Of a stretch of DNA of 64,000 nt, positions 13,301-25,016 are shown piece by piece. Within the stretch, counting starts at the first letter, position 1; each line of letters opens with the position of its first letter. Under the pieces are notes generated by a model. That model saw only the letters and a list, made by a program, of their open reading frames with translations. It had not been told where the DNA came from and ran no database searches. The translations under genes and the position numbers were made by a program. The DNA is from Phialocephala subalpina (lineage: Eukaryota > Ascomycota > Leotiomycetes > Helotiales > Mollisiaceae): positions 3,042,366 through 3,106,365 of the forward strand of contig FJOG01000001.1 in assembly GCA_900073065.1 (NCBI GenBank). Reading direction: 5' to 3'.

Positions 13301-15164
13301 CGAGATAACGACTTGGCTCATCCCTTATGCCAGCACCTACGCAATGGCCAGTGGCCATTGGACTACATCGTTGGCCGTCTTGAGTGGATATCGAAGAAGT
13401 CAAGTTTCAAGCAGTTGGAAAAGCCTGCTATTTGGCTCAAAGAACGATTCGATGCAATTCGAAAGTTGCCAAGCTTCCTGCTCCCGCGATACTTCGGTCT
13501 CGTCATTCGAACAGCTTACAAAGCCGCTTGGGATCGTGGTATTGAGCTCATGAATGACAATGTGCAGAAGGGCCAGTGGTTCTTGAAGAGCCTTGCGATG
13601 GTCAGCGTTCAGCAGCAGGGATATGTCAAGTCGGCTTCGTTATACCCCAAGAAACTCGTGCCCTCATTGGCAGCTGGACTTCCTCACTTCGCGGTGGAAT
13701 GGGCTCGGTGTTGGGGTAGAGATGTGTTCATCTCGGCACGAGGTCTTTTCCTTGGAACCGGTCGGTACGATGATTGCAAAGAGCACATCATCGCATTCTC
13801 CAGTGTTCTGAAGCATGGCATGGTCCCCAATCTCCTTTCGAGTGGCAACAATCCACGATATAACGCACGTGATGCGATCTGGTTTATGCTTCAGACGATT
13901 CAGGACTACACCAAGATTGTACCCAACGGTCTCGATCTTCTGAAGGAGAATGTTCCTCGTCGCTTCCTACCTTATGACGATACATACTTCAAGTCCGATG
14001 ACCCACGAGCGTACTCCAAGTCGTCTACCATCGAAGACATCATCCAAGAAGCCCTTCAACGTCACGCTGCCGGCATAAAATTCCGCGAAGCCAATGCTGG
14101 TCCAGGACTTGATATGCAGATGAAGTCAGAAGGTTTCGATCAAGAGATCAAGGTCGACTGGGAGACCGGTTTGATATTTGGTGGCAACCAAAACAATTGC
14201 GGGACATGGATGGACAAGATGGGCGAATCAGAACGAGCCGGAAGCAAAGGCGTTCCCGGCACCCCACGTGACGGAGCAGCGATCGAAATCACCGGTCTGC
14301 TATACAGCACTCTAGTCTGGCTATCACAGCTACACCAAGAAGGCAAATACAAATACGCCGGTGTCAGCACTCCCGATCCCCAACACAAAGTCATCACATT
14401 CGGTGACTGGGCGAGCAAGATCAGAGACAGCTTCGAAATGTGCTACTACATCCCCATCGAATCCAAAGATGACAGCAAATACGACATCAACCCAAAGATC
14501 ATCAACAGAAGAGGCATCTACAAAGATCTCTACAAGTCAGGTAAAGAATACGAAGACTACCAACTCCGACCCAATTTCCCCATCGCTATGACCGTTGCGC
14601 CAGATCTCTTCGTCCCTAAACATGCTCTTCATGCTTTGACGCTAGCTGATAAAGTCCTCCGCGGCCCAACCGGGATGGCTACCCTCGACCCGGCAGATCT
14701 CAACTATAGACCTTTTTACAATAACTCAGAAGATTCGACAGATTTCGCGACTTCGAAGGGACGGAATTATCATCAAGGTCCAGAATGGCTCTGGCCTACG
14801 GGCTTCTTTCTCAGGGCGTTGTTGAAGTTTGATCTCATGAGAAGGAAGGGTCCTCAGGAGAGGACGGAGGCGTTTCAGCAAATTACAAGGAGGTTGAGTG
14901 GTTGCAAGGAAGCTATTGTGTCTAGTCCTTGGGCAGGGTTAACTGAGTTGACTAATAAGAATGGGGAGTTCTGTGCTGACTCGGTAAGCTTTTCTCCCTT
15001 TTCTTTGCCCTCTGTGATCTCTAGTTGGTGAAGAGCAATCCTAATATTTGACACAGTCCCCGACGCAGGCTTGGAGTGCGGGCTGTTTGATTGATTTGTA
15101 TCATGATGCGGCGCAGTATGATGTTTCGCAGTTGAGCGAGAGTTTGAATAACTTGAAGGCATGA
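10342..15164 (+). CDS. GDB1: Glycogen debranching enzyme (4-alpha-glucanotransferase / amylo-1,6-glucosidase)
   Basis: Exons 10342-10571, 10621-14983 and 15057-15164 sum to 1566 residues in one frame, close to the usual 1,500-1,550 of the eukaryotic enzyme. It is bifunctional: an N-terminal GH13-type transferase moves maltotriosyl units off branch stubs, and a C-terminal GH133 glucosidase removes the remaining alpha-1,6 glucose, in cytosolic glycogen breakdown. Visible landmarks are a beta-rich N-terminal domain, NTVHFTPLQHRGSSNSPYS, GLTDVVWNHTADNSKW, the nucleophile region YFTGFRIDNCHSTP near residue 556, VVAELFTGSEEMDYVF, and in the C-terminal half WARCWGRDVFISARGLF, MVPNLLSSGNNPRYN and the block with NNCGTWMDKMGES. 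The start is the first in-frame ATG with a good context. The neighbouring glycerol-3-phosphate dehydrogenase is divergent. Confidence 0.97.
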
Positions 15165-16643
15165 GCACGAAGTCACGAACGAGAGAGATGGAAAGACAAT
15201 ATGCCCATGGTGGAGAAGAAAAGAATGAGCTACGAAGCATACGACTCGAATAGCATGGCGTTGGGTATTGATTTTGGGAGACTGAGAGAGGGGAAGGAGA
15301 GGTAGATATGAGATCAAAAGAAAAGAATGCATGAACATTACCTTGGACTTAGATACACTTTCCAGCATAGCTGTTATACCAGAATGGGACAGATATTGAA
15401 GTGCGGATGTTCAAAATCTTGGGAAGGGAAACGTGGGGCAGGCTTGCTGTTCCGAAGTCCTAAACTTGGAGGGACAATCTACTCACACCTGCCCACCTCA
15501 AACACCCAAGCCTCCTAGAAGAACGCCTCCAACTTTCCATCCATTGCAAACTGATAATTGTATCTAGCTTTCCTTCTGCTACATATAAATGCTATCCGAA
15601 CCCCGGCTGGTAGCGACAACTCCTTCGCCATCGATACAAAAGGCAAGGTCTACGACCTGAAATCTTTAGAAGTGTTTGGTGTCTGGTGGGAGCGGGAAAT
15701 GTGGGGCGACCCCTGAATGTTCTCGCTTAATTGCCCGGATTGGGTGGGATATTGAGAATGAGTTCATTGTTCGTTCTTGATTTGGAGTCTCACACGAAGA
15801 CATTGCATCTCCTATATGTTTGCTTCGTTTCATCTCCCCTTCATTGCCTTCCACGCGTGGAACAAGATGAATGTCGCAGAAATCCCCAATCCAATGCCCA
15901 AGGCCATCAAGTGACTGTCCAACTTCTTGAATCCGTCTATAAGTTTTGCTCTTTCGTCTAGATTGTTGAATTGTTTCTCCAGCTTATCGGATAAAAATTC
16001 TGAAGATATTTGGTCTCGCCGTATTCGCTGCATATCGTTGGTGCCTTAATGATACCGCGTGCTATGAGATTCTCCTCCCAGGCACGGGACTTTTCTTTGA
16101 AGTCGACAAGCTCGAGGTCCAAGGTCGAGATTTGTTGACGAATAGTTTTTGAAGAGGTTGAGAGAGAGAAGATGAGGTGCCTTCTGCTGCAGCGTGAAGG
16201 TTGAGGTTGCGCTGAGAGCGGGGGATACCGGCTCCTCGACCGCTGTGGGATATCTCGGTGCTTGAAGCTGCTTGAAATCGAGTTGTTGAAGTTGGAGAGT
16301 CTTTGGATGGATTCGCATTTGGATTAATGCCGCTGAAGTTGACTGATTCTTGAGTGTGCGTGCAGGAGGACAGCTACATTTGAGGTGTTGCCAAGGTAGA
16401 ATGTTCCAGGAGTCTTTGGAACATTGCGCGAATAAAGAAAAAGTCGTCTGACATAAGAAATCGAGATTCGAAGTCCTTGCACCACTAACGTTAGGCCTAG
16501 TTCGGTAGTCATCCTCGGCTAAGAAGCGCCTGTCTATCATTCTTTTCGCAACCTGGAAACCAAAAAACCATAACATCTCAAAAGTCCGCGCAACCAAAAA
16601 CTCGCCTCCGCCTCTCTATTCGACAATTTTACGGATTGTCAAG
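15165..16643. other. Mostly gene-free, one small uncertain reading frame
   Basis: Besides the possible short protein at 15830-16033 (minus), the minus strand of 16046-16250 reads in one frame as a coiled-coil-like stretch with stops on either side. It may be a gene remnant. Nothing else is supported. Confidence 0.4.
15830..16033 (-). CDS. Possible small coiled-coil / single-TM protein
   Basis: This is a 67-residue frame with its own ATG. The first 45 residues are charged and heptad-like (EFLSDKLEKQFNNLDERAK). They are followed by one hydrophobic segment (LMALGIGLGISATFILF) and a short basic tail. It could be a tail-anchored membrane protein, or the last exon of a larger gene whose upstream exons I could not join. 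No family is recognised. Confidence 0.25.
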   Translation of the reverse strand: MQRIRRDQISSEFLSDKLEKQFNNLDERAKLIDGFKKLDSHLMALGIGLGISATFILFHAWKAMKGR

Positions 16644-18015
16644 ATGGCACCCTCAATCTACACCACGAATGAACCTCCAATGCAGTCGCCATCCCGCAAA
16701 CAAGCTCCTCCTCCGACAAGCGCAGCGATGAACCTACCGCCAATGGCATCGCCATCTTCTCGTGTGTCTGATTGCCCTACAAGAGCAAAGACTGCGGAAC
16801 CTCCAATGCAGTCATCATCCACTCAAGACGGAGCCTCTATGATGACGCGCATCACGAATCCACCCTCGGCACTCGACTATCAGAGACATACCAAAAACAA
16901 GAACAACAAGAAAAGGAACAAGAAGAAAAAAAGACGGGCCCGGAGCTATTCGCACATCGTCCACCGACGGCAAGACCTCCACAAGTCACCGTAAACGGCT
17001 CTTCAGTGCAATTGCCGCAAGATGAAACCTGGGAAAACGTACATGCGCCCAGCACTACCGACAAGAACAAGAGCGGGAACCAGAATACCCCATACTTCAA
17101 TCTCCCTATCCATTTCCCGAACGAAGTTCAAGACAAGGCAATCCTTCGCACCTCCTCGGATTCTCACGAGGTCTATTGCAGCCAATTTCCATATCTCCTC
17201 CAATCACGAAAAACTACCTCTCATGGCACCCGAATTCCAAACAAGCTTTTCAAGAGTACCAGAAAATCCGAACAGGCTATTACAAATATCGCTTTGGAAG
17301 GGAGGATGTGATCCACATCATGCATTTCTACAATCTTTGCAGGAATAAGACGAAGTGGGCTACCTTTCTTGACCAAAAGTGAGTTGCAGAGATTGACGTG
17401 CTCTCCGTGTCTATGGAAGCAGGCGCTCTCTCCAAAATTCAGTAAAGCAAAGTACTGAAGTCCTTCAAGTCTCTGAAGAAACTGGAAGGTATGTGTCAGG
17501 GAGTTCCTCGGTTTTGGGAGACGAAAGAACAATGTCAGCTTGCGTGGNNNNNNNNNNNNNNNNNNNNNNNNNNNNNNNNNNNNNNNNNNNNNNNNNNNNN
17601 NNNNNNNNNNNNNNNNNNNNNNNNNNNNNNNNNNNNNNNNNNNNNNNNNNNNNNNNNNNNNNNNNNNNNNNNNNNNNNNNNNNNNNNNNNNNNNNNNNNN
17701 NNNNNNNNNNNNNNNNNNNNNNNNNNNNNNNNNNNNNNNNNNNNNNNNNNNNNNNNNNNNNNNNNNNNNNNNNNNNNNNNNNNNNNNNNNNNNNNNNNNN
17801 NNNNNNNNNNNNNNNNNNNNNNNNNNNNNNNNNNNNNNNNNNNNNNNNNNNNNNNNNNNNNNNNNNNNNNNNNNNNNNNNNNNNNNNNNNNNNNNNNNNN
17901 NNNNNNNNNNNNNNNNNNNNNNNNNNNNAGAGAAAGTTGGGCGAGAGGACAGATGGAGATATTGTCGAAGGGGACTGAAGTGATTGCGCTTCCTGAGTTA
18001 GTGATAAGTGATTAA
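16644..18015 (+). pseudogene. 2EXR-family gene, frameshifted and split by an assembly gap
   Basis: Family blocks appear in order but in different frames. LRTSSDSHEVYCSQFPYLL (near 17150-17210) matches the 'LRVCKES.E.Y...LPY' block of the intact copies. YKYRFGREDVIHI (near 17280-17330) matches the 'LRFGDEDV' block. A stretch near 17446-17490 (VLKSFKSLKKLEG) matches the C-terminal helix. After the gap, 17932-18015 ends with ALPELVISD, equal to the 'PEIVVR' tail of the other copies. The N-terminal LPxELRxxIW block was not found. At least two frame changes point to a pseudogene. The gap at 17548-17928 lies inside it, so part of the damage could be assembly error. Confidence 0.6.
17548..17928. other. 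Assembly gap, 381 N
   Basis: Unknown bases. Reading frames crossing it are not evidence of coding. Confidence 1.
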
Positions 18016-18699
18016 CCAGGGGTTGCTTCTGTATGAAATGGTGGCCAGAAATTCTTGATTCGGTCTAGAAGTACGAAATCGAGAGTGCGGGCACTGTTGA
18101 GTTGGTGGGAGCTAGAGGTTGGTGTTAGCGAAGTACTTCTGGAATTGGTGGGTCTATAGTGGGAGGAGAAAACTTATAAGGCTACTGCATAGTATTAAGA
18201 CGAATGCTCTTCAAGCGGATTGAACCCAAGACATCATCCCTCCTTGCATTACAAGCTTGGAACCTTAGTAAATTTGAGCCTACTTCCACACTCTTGCAAG
18301 GAATTGTCCCAAGGAACCTGGTTCTTTGGGCAAGAGAATGGCCCTCACCTGTCTCAATTCATTCGAGCATGACGATCTGTAGCCTTGATTACTCTGATCG
18401 CTGGGCTGCACTTGCCGAGTTCTGGTGGTGCACAAACAGGCAACTTAGCCAGATAAAGAATCACCTTCTTGCGTGGGACATCCTAGAGGTCTACCAGATG
18501 TTCCGCTCTTTTTCGAAGTCCTCAAATACGTTTAATCAATAATATATCACCAATAGTCAATCTTACAATATGATTAGAGGCGGAAGAAACTGATTCATTT
18601 GTGTTGCGATGCAGCTCTTCCGATTATCCTCCCTTACTCTCCCCTCCCTCAAGCCGAGACTTGAGGTCAAGACACAGCATGGTAGCACGATACCCTCCC
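18016..18699. other. Intergenic, no gene seen
   Basis: Nothing supportable was found. A 112-codon plus-strand frame at 18204-18542 shows no family features. Confidence 0.45.
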
Positions 18700-19515
18700 T
18701 CATCCAACTAATGGCATTGCCCTGACCACAATCTCAGGTATGACAACTCCCTCAATGTGCTCTGTTTCAACCCTTGTCTTGGCTTGATCCATGCTGTTTC
18801 TGAAAGCCTGAGTTCTCATCGCCAACAGGAGACTGGTTTCAGGAAGACCCTCAATTACCCGCAGAGATTTGAACTTCTTCAAAACTTTGATCCAATCAAA
18901 GTTGAAGAACCAACCGATGCTGACCAACAAAACCTTGATCCGGGGTACCCATTCCTCCTTCACCAGAGCATTCCAGCTCTCCTCATCGTTAACCAGATCG
19001 CTGAATAGCGCAATGCAGACTGCATCATCATTTCCAAATCGCATCCGAGGGTACATTCTGTATTTGCGGAAGGAGAAGGGGGAGAGCGAACGGCGCTCGA
19101 CAGTGAATGGTAGTGAGTGAGGGAGTTCGGCAACGTAGACTTGGTGTGCTTCGAAACAAGCTCGGGAGATAGGATGAGCAAGGAATAGATCTAGGTAGAG
19201 CCTATAACTGTGCAGCGAGATGGCGAAATGGAGTCGGCCTTGGTAGATCATATTACCGAAGCCAAAGACAGCGAACGTGGAAGATCGAGGGAGAGCCAGC
19301 TTCCAGATGACGAGGCGTAGTTCGATGGGAAGGCGATTAAAAAGGTGGAATTTTTTCAATGTCTTGGGCTTAGGGGCTTGACTTTGCGAAACCAGGAGCT
19401 TTTTGGCATGCTTGATCGACTTTGAGATTGCGGTAGACAGCTTTGACTTTGTTGTAGTGGAAGTATCGTCAAGCGCGTTGTGGTTCCCCTTTGTCGGAGT
19501 TACCTCGGCCGCCAT
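18700..19515 (-). CDS. 2EXR-domain protein, copy 1 (intact)
   Basis: A single exon of 271 codons starts at ATG 19515 (TACCATGG context); an open frame extends further upstream but without ATG. The signature FHLFNRLPIELRLVIWKLAL lies near residues 57-76, after a Ser/Thr/Lys-rich N-terminus. It is followed by a degenerate 'ACFEAHQVYVAELPHSLPF' block, RMRFGNDDAV, and the C-terminal VIPEIVVRAM. The fold is the 2EXR family (PF20150), expanded in leotiomycetes, whose function is unknown; the leading motif resembles an F-box-like helix. This copy is the only one of the cluster on the minus strand. Confidence 0.8.
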   Translation of the reverse strand: MAAEVTPTKGNHNALDDTSTTTKSKLSTAISKSIKHAKKLLVSQSQAPKPKTLKKFHLFNRLPIELRLVIWKLALPRSSTFAVFGFGNMIYQGRLHFAISLHSYRLYLDLFLAHPISRACFEAHQVYVAELPHSLPFTVERRSLSPFSFRKYRMYPRMRFGNDDAVCIALFSDLVNDEESWNALVKEEWVPRIKVLLVSIGWFFNFDWIKVLKKFKSLRVIEGLPETSLLLAMRTQAFRNSMDQAKTRVETEHIEGVVIPEIVVRAMPLVG

Positions 19516-21203
19516 GGTAGCGAGAGCGTTGGGTTGTGCTCGAAGGGTTGTTGCGTTACAATTGAAAAGATCGAGAGGCAAGCGAGCATCAGTTTATCAC
19601 TCGGCAAATTCTCTTCGTTAGTTTCGTCTAGTTTTACAGAGTTGAAGCCTAGCGTCGGGGGCCAACGGCTACATCCAGAGTCTTCAGTATCTCAGCCTCG
19701 CCTGGACTTTCTCGGCCTCCCTTATCTGAACAAGAATGATAGTTAGCTAAGATCCCAGATTTCAATTGCTCTATCACCTGTAGTATCTCAGCATAGTCAA
19801 GACTTTTCGATCCTCCTGTCAAGGTTGAAAGATTGCAACGCTGAGTCAAGATTCAGAATCAAGGTACATCGTGGCACCTCTGTATCGTCCATCCTCAGCT
19901 CTCGGGATCCATAATAACAACATCAGGTACTAGGATATATTCCATCCTCGACCCTCTTCGCTAGACCTTCGCAAGATCCCTTAACGTACTCCAAAGATTG
20001 TAACGGGGGTCAAATGAGCAGGGAAACCAGCAATTATATTCTCTCAGCTTTACATAGACTCTTTGGGACTACTCTGCCTCAACTAGCATGAAGGTTGTCT
20101 AATATCACGAAGCTTTGCTAAACACGGTAATATAACCTAGACCAGTCTTTGGCAACGTGCCCGAAAGGCTGGGACAATATAAGCAATGGGAGAAGGAGCG
20201 CAAGAGGAGGGCATTGCAGGAGACACGGAACTACCATAGGTGATGCAGCCCTGAAATTTCTCCCACTTGCCAGGTACCAAGAACACCGAGCCAAGAACTT
20301 TCGAAACTACCACGAAAGGTTCCTCGCCAACAAGATACTTTCCTGATGAAATGGGAGCAGGAGGAGAGTTGAGAATCGTATAAGAATTGGAGACGGTGAT
20401 TATGGAGATTACACTGTCTGATTTCCTCGCTCCGATCGTGACCAAAAAGCTTACTGGCGGTAGGGAGAGGGATCATGATAGAGGAGCTGGAAGGGTAAAA
20501 GCCAGTGGAAATGATTTTGTCGTCCTTCCAAGATGTTTGATACATCTTGTCAGGCCTCAGCGATACAAACAAGTATTAGCGGTTGATGGCTGTATGGGTG
20601 ACCTGGGAGCTGATGGACTTACTGCACCTATGAGAATGCTTGATGGGTACCCCCTCACCTCCTCTATCTTTCCGCAAATACGATGCAAAGTTGACTTTTT
20701 GTATTGAACTGAATTATGGATTGAAAGAGTTTGATTTCTAGAATTAACTTGTATTGTCCTTGCTTTACAAGCGGGACGAAGCGAGACGCCAGCGGCCGCC
20801 CCGAAGACACGGCTGTCTCGATCTGTTCTGAATTATCTGTACACTTCTTGACCTGGGAGCTGATGGACTTACTGCACCTATGAGAATGCTTGATGGGTAC
20901 CCCCTCACCTCCTCTATCTTTCCGCAAATACGATGCAAAGTTGACTTTTTGTATTGAACTGAATTATGGATTGAAAGAGTTTGATTTCTAGAATTAACTT
21001 GTATTGTCCTTGCTTTACAAGCGGGACGAAGCGAGACGCCAGCGGCCGCCCCGAAGACACGGCTGTCTCGATCTGTTCTGAATTATCTGTACACTTCTTC
21101 CAAGCCCGCAGAGTCCGCCCCTACCACCCCAGCATCCAAGATCGAGAACATCGGACTGAAAATCCAAAGCAACAACATATCGTTCCTCCTTCATGGCACT
21201 CCT
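19516..21203. other. Intergenic 1.7 kb with a tandem duplication
   Basis: No convincing gene. The 250-bp duplication at 20599-21098 fills the last third and abuts the next 2EXR gene. A minus-strand frame at 20137-20445 looks faintly protein-like but has no recognisable domain. Confidence 0.45.
20599..21098. repeat. Perfect 250-bp tandem duplication
   Basis: Bases 20599-20848 are repeated without a visible difference at 20849-21098. The unit begins TGACCTGGGAGCTGATGG and ends GTACACTTCT. The second copy ends about 105 bp before the start of the 2EXR gene at 21204, so the duplicated segment is probably its upstream region. Confidence 0.95.
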
Positions 21204-21848
21204 ATGGCAGGACGAAAGCCACTCAAGAAATTCGAACCATTCCCAGGTCTCCCCGTTGAACTTCACTTGAAGATCTGGAAACTGGCTCTCCCTCGCGCTT
21301 GCAAGCTCGAAATATGCGGGTACCCATGCAGCGTGAGCAAAGGCCATAGCATGATCTTTCAGCATGCATCTCCTGCAAGATATCCATCAACTCAGGCCCA
21401 GAAGGATCTGCATTACGAAAGAGCTCTTCTGCGCGTTTGCAAGGAGTCTCGTGAAGTCTATTACTGTCAACTTCCATACGTTATGCTCTTTGAGAGCAAA
21501 GCGAGACAGTCCAAGCCGAACTGGGGAAGATCGACGCCGACTACTCGAGTTATCTGGCATGAATTACGATTTGGCGACGAAGATGTGCTTGAAATCAAAA
21601 ACTTCGCTCTGATGATGACTTGGACCCGCAAGCACTCTTGGAAAGCTCTAGTCGGACATGACTGGGCACCTAAGATCAAGGCCTTGTCTCTTCCTTCGGA
21701 TGTTAATCTGGACCGGGCAATAATTTTGGAGAAGATAATGGCGTGCTTCGAAGGTATTCAAAGAATTGACGTGGGATCAGTCATATGGGAAAAGCGATTG
21801 CCAACCGCGGAGGAGTGGGGACAAGCAAGAATGGCAAAGAAAGTTTGA
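21204..21848 (+). CDS. 2EXR-domain protein, copy 2 (short form)
   Basis: A single exon of 214 codons starts with ATG at 21204. Unlike the other copies it has almost no N-terminal extension: FEPFPGLPVELHLKIWKLAL sits at residues 10-29. The middle block LLRVCKESREVYYCQLPYVM and LRFGDEDVLEI are well preserved. The C-terminus ends early (QARMAKKV) before the PEI tail found in other copies, so it may be truncated by a late frameshift. The function of 2EXR proteins is unknown. Confidence 0.75.
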   Translation: MAGRKPLKKFEPFPGLPVELHLKIWKLALPRACKLEICGYPCSVSKGHSMIFQHASPARYPSTQAQKDLHYERALLRVCKESREVYYCQLPYVMLFESKARQSKPNWGRSTPTTRVIWHELRFGDEDVLEIKNFALMMTWTRKHSWKALVGHDWAPKIKALSLPSDVNLDRAIILEKIMACFEGIQRIDVGSVIWEKRLPTAEEWGQARMAKKV

Positions 21849-22416
21849 TTTGAGCGAGGAACCGGGGAAGATCAAGGTTGTCATTATTTTGTTTGTTTTA
21901 CTTGACATGAGACATTTCAAGAGAGCCTCAGAGACTCAACGGCTCAGGGCGCAAGTGTTGAGATCCCAGGAAATCTCGGAGCATCTGACGGGGCGTGGGA
22001 ATTCCTGTTCAATTGTACAATAAACGGTTTCTTAAGATGCGGTTGAAGGCTGAAAATGGGGGTTGCTGCTAGTTATCACGCCTAACGACATATTAAAGCA
22101 CATCCCTTGTCAGGCATCAGCCAATGTGATAATTTCTGTGAATTATAATATGAAAGATTCCATCTCTTTGAGACAATAATGAACTTCTTTCCGTGGCCTC
22201 TCAAAAATTGTCAACAACATCAATCCCAATTGGCTACGCGACTTCACGTGTACCCTGCGAGCCCACTCATCTGAGAACACCTTGATTGCTCTTACAACCT
22301 CATCATTCCTAGGATTTTACCGCGAAGCTCAACTACGCATAAAGGCTCGGCTACGTTACACCTTTCCATTGCCGCTACCAAAGTCTCCATTCAACCAAAA
22401 CAAAGACAACGCGCTC
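21849..22416. other. Intergenic, no gene seen
   Basis: Spacer between two 2EXR copies. No repeat or reading frame is supported. Confidence 0.5.
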
Positions 22417-23456
22417 ATGGCTCCTGCGCTCTCAACAGAGAACATCAAATCAAACATCACGATTGCTTCGCTCTTCAATACATCCCAGAGAATGGTAACC
22501 GATTACCTCAGTGAGAAGGCAGCAGGGGTTGCGCAGCATGGTTTTGGCAACTTGAAGATGAACCTGGAGTCCACGACGGAGGGAGCTGTCCCCGTAAACA
22601 GCGAAGTCTGCAGGGCAGTGGTGAAAGTCCAAGCCAATGAGTGCAAAGCTGAAGAAGCAACGCCCCAGCAAGAAGGTATTCAGTCGCACAGCATCGCCTC
22701 GTCCGAAGAAGATGTCGCGCCTGAAGCTCCTCCCTTCACGACGTTCCACCCATTCAAGCGCCTTCCCATTGAGCTACGTCTGAAGATTTGGAGTGTCATT
22801 CTTCCACGGTCTGCAAATGTCCGAATCGAAGCTTGCTGTACGTTTTGGGGGAGAATCTCGTTTTTTCGAACCAAGCTTCGTCAAGCATTTGCTAACTGCC
22901 GCGCTATCTAGGGAGCAATGACCCTAACGAGGAAGTATTCTTCTCGCTCATCGGCACACCTGGTAATCACAACATACGTCGCACTCGAAAGAATGGCTTG
23001 CTTCGCGTCTGTAGCGAGTCTCACGAGGCCTACTGTAAAAAATTTCCTTACGCTCTACCTTTCGCTTCGCCGTTCAACAGCTTCGATGAAAATCAGTCGC
23101 AAAGATTGAGGTTAGGGGACGAGGATGTCATACATATCGAGAATATACCTGCGTTGCAATCGGTCGCGCCTTGGTGGGACTTATGTATCAAGCAAGAATG
23201 GGTTTGGGCGGTGAAGGCTTTGAGAGTTACCGTCTACCACGTGTACAGAATGGAATGGCAAGTATTCTTCAACACCTTTGCGGCTTTGGAGCGACTTGAG
23301 GTGGTGCCGAAGAAGAGGGTAGACTCCGAGACATTGCCATGGTTGGAGAAGGAGAAGGGCAGGATCTTGATGGCGAAGCCGGACTCCGTGGTAGTTCAAG
23401 TTGAGGGAATCGACTACAATGGAGACACAGTCAAGTGGGACACATTGCAAAACTGA
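22417..23456 (+). CDS. 2EXR-domain protein, copy 3 (two exons)
   Basis: Exons 22417-22837 and 22912-23456 join in frame to 321 residues across a 74-nt intron (GTACGT donor, GCTAAC branch, CTATCTAG acceptor). The N-terminal 100 residues are disordered and acidic. FHPFKRLPIELRLKIWSVIL is near residue 108, LLRVCSESHEAYCKKFPYAL is encoded just after the junction, and LRLGDEDVIHIENI follows. The C-terminal part is Trp-rich and Lys/Glu-rich. An intron in this position is absent from the single-exon copies nearby, where the reading runs straight through. Confidence 0.78.
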
Positions 23457-23863
23457 GGGAATTGATTATAATGGGACGTGGTCCGGGTTTAAGCGGCGTG
23501 CAAGGATGGGAATAATGGTTATTGTTCAGCATGTGTGGTTGTAAGGAACGAGTCAACATTGTCTTTGCGCCTCGATCTTCAATTTCCCAGCGTGTTTGGG
23601 GATTTTCCTATTTTGTTTTACGTTACATGTAATGTGTTATTAGCATAGGAATGAAGACCTGTCAATGTGCTCAGCTTTGGTAGACTTCTCGTGACCTGGA
23701 CCCTAGCCGCTTCGCTTGCGTTCCGCACCTCCACAGCCCACTCGTCAAGTGCACCAACAGTCCTCAAGAGTCAAGATCACTTCGAGCCACTCCGACACAC
23801 CTCTCCAGTCTCACGTACCTCTACGCGCGCCGCTCTAGTCTCAACTTCGAAACACGTCTTAAG
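23457..23863. other. Intergenic, no gene seen
   Basis: Spacer between 2EXR copies 3 and 4. Confidence 0.5.
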
Positions 23864-24530
23864 ATGTTCCATCCAAACGAGAACATCGAAGACGAGTCCT
23901 TAAAGGCGGAAACATCAATGACAACGGTCGCAAAAGGTGCTTCTTCCTCTGGCGCAGACCACATAACGCGGGATATGGCAATCGAGTTAGCAGTCAAACA
24001 ACCAAAAGGCTTCACCACATTCCACCCTTTTCCTCGACTCCCGATCGAGCTTCGGCTTAGGATATGGAAGTTATCTCTGCCCCGAGCTATGGAAGTGTCC
24101 ATCCATGGCCATGGAGTCAATGTTCATGAATCGGTTCATAAATTGGCCTTCATTCCAGATACCACCTATTTCACATACACTTCGCAACCACATTGAACAA
24201 ACACAAAGTTTGCTCTTCGCATGTTGGAAATTTCATGATATATGCCAGGAGAACTTGCCCTATGTCTTATCACTAGCAGTGGATGGACAATAGCGACTCC
24301 AACCTCTACTCGGGGCCGTACCAGCACCTCCAATTTGAACCCGAAGATCGAAGGTGTACTCATAGAAACAACAGGAAGGCATGACTATATATCTTCAGTT
24401 AAATGAATCCGGTGAAACAAGAGCATAGATGATCTAGAGAAGCTTCGGGACCTGAGTGTTGGTGGTATCGTCATACCAGAGATTGTTGCTGCCAAAATTG
24501 CTTTAGCTATCTGGCATTTCAGAGAGTGTG
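23864..24530 (+). pseudogene. 2EXR-domain pseudogene, copy 4
   Basis: The first 110 codons read well from ATG 23864 and include FHPFPRLPIELRLRIWKLSL. The frame is then lost near 24170. The family block continues in another frame as LLFACWKFHDICQENLPYVL (to 24293). A degraded GPYQHLQFEPED stretch and a tail GGIVIPEIVAAKI near 24455-24500 follow in further frames. At least two frame changes and stops are present. It is clearly of the same lineage as the intact copy at 25017. Confidence 0.7.
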
Positions 24531-25016
24531 GCGAAGAGAAGATTTTCATTTTCATGTTGATTGGTGAGCTTTGAGAAGGAACTGCAGGAATTGGAGCGAG
24601 CTGTGGACGTGGGTTCCTGCAGGCAGGGAAAGCCTAAAGGTCATTAGGTGCGATGCATTGCAGAAGAATATAATTCAACGTTGAGTAATCTGGCGTCAAC
24701 TCTCATTAATGTGAGACAAGTACATCTCCAATCTCAGCAGACTTCAAGACCAAACCATCTTTGTGTTCAATCTGACTCCTATCAACTCTCCTATGCACCT
24801 TTGAAGACCTTCATAGGGTAAACACGTTAGATTCTTGCCATAGCTCCTGTCACAGCAGTCTCATGTCACTGAAAAGACGCGTCTGAAATGAGAACAGTCT
24901 CGGAGTGAGCCGACCTATTCCAGAAATCGTTAGCGGGGAAGAAGAGGTTATCGATCTATCAGGCACAATGCGTCCGCCTCTTGTCAGCTTTCGTTCCTCA
25001 ACTCGACAAACCTCCC
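24531..25016. other. Intergenic, no gene seen
   Basis: Spacer before 2EXR copy 5. Nothing supportable. Confidence 0.45.

Noticed and set aside
16046..16597. 183-codon minus-strand frame
   Set aside because: It has no ATG at its start and low-complexity content; a different frame in part of it looks more coiled-coil-like but is interrupted.
17491..18015. Open frames running through the N gap
   Set aside because: The N run gives an artificial open frame; only the real bases after 17929 carry a family-like tail.
18200..18260. tRNA T-arm-like motif on the minus strand (GGGTTCAATCC)
   Set aside because: The flanking bases do not form the five-pair T stem or an acceptor stem.
18204..18542. 112-codon plus-strand frame
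   Set aside because: No domain, no neighbouring exons and no composition typical of the genes here.
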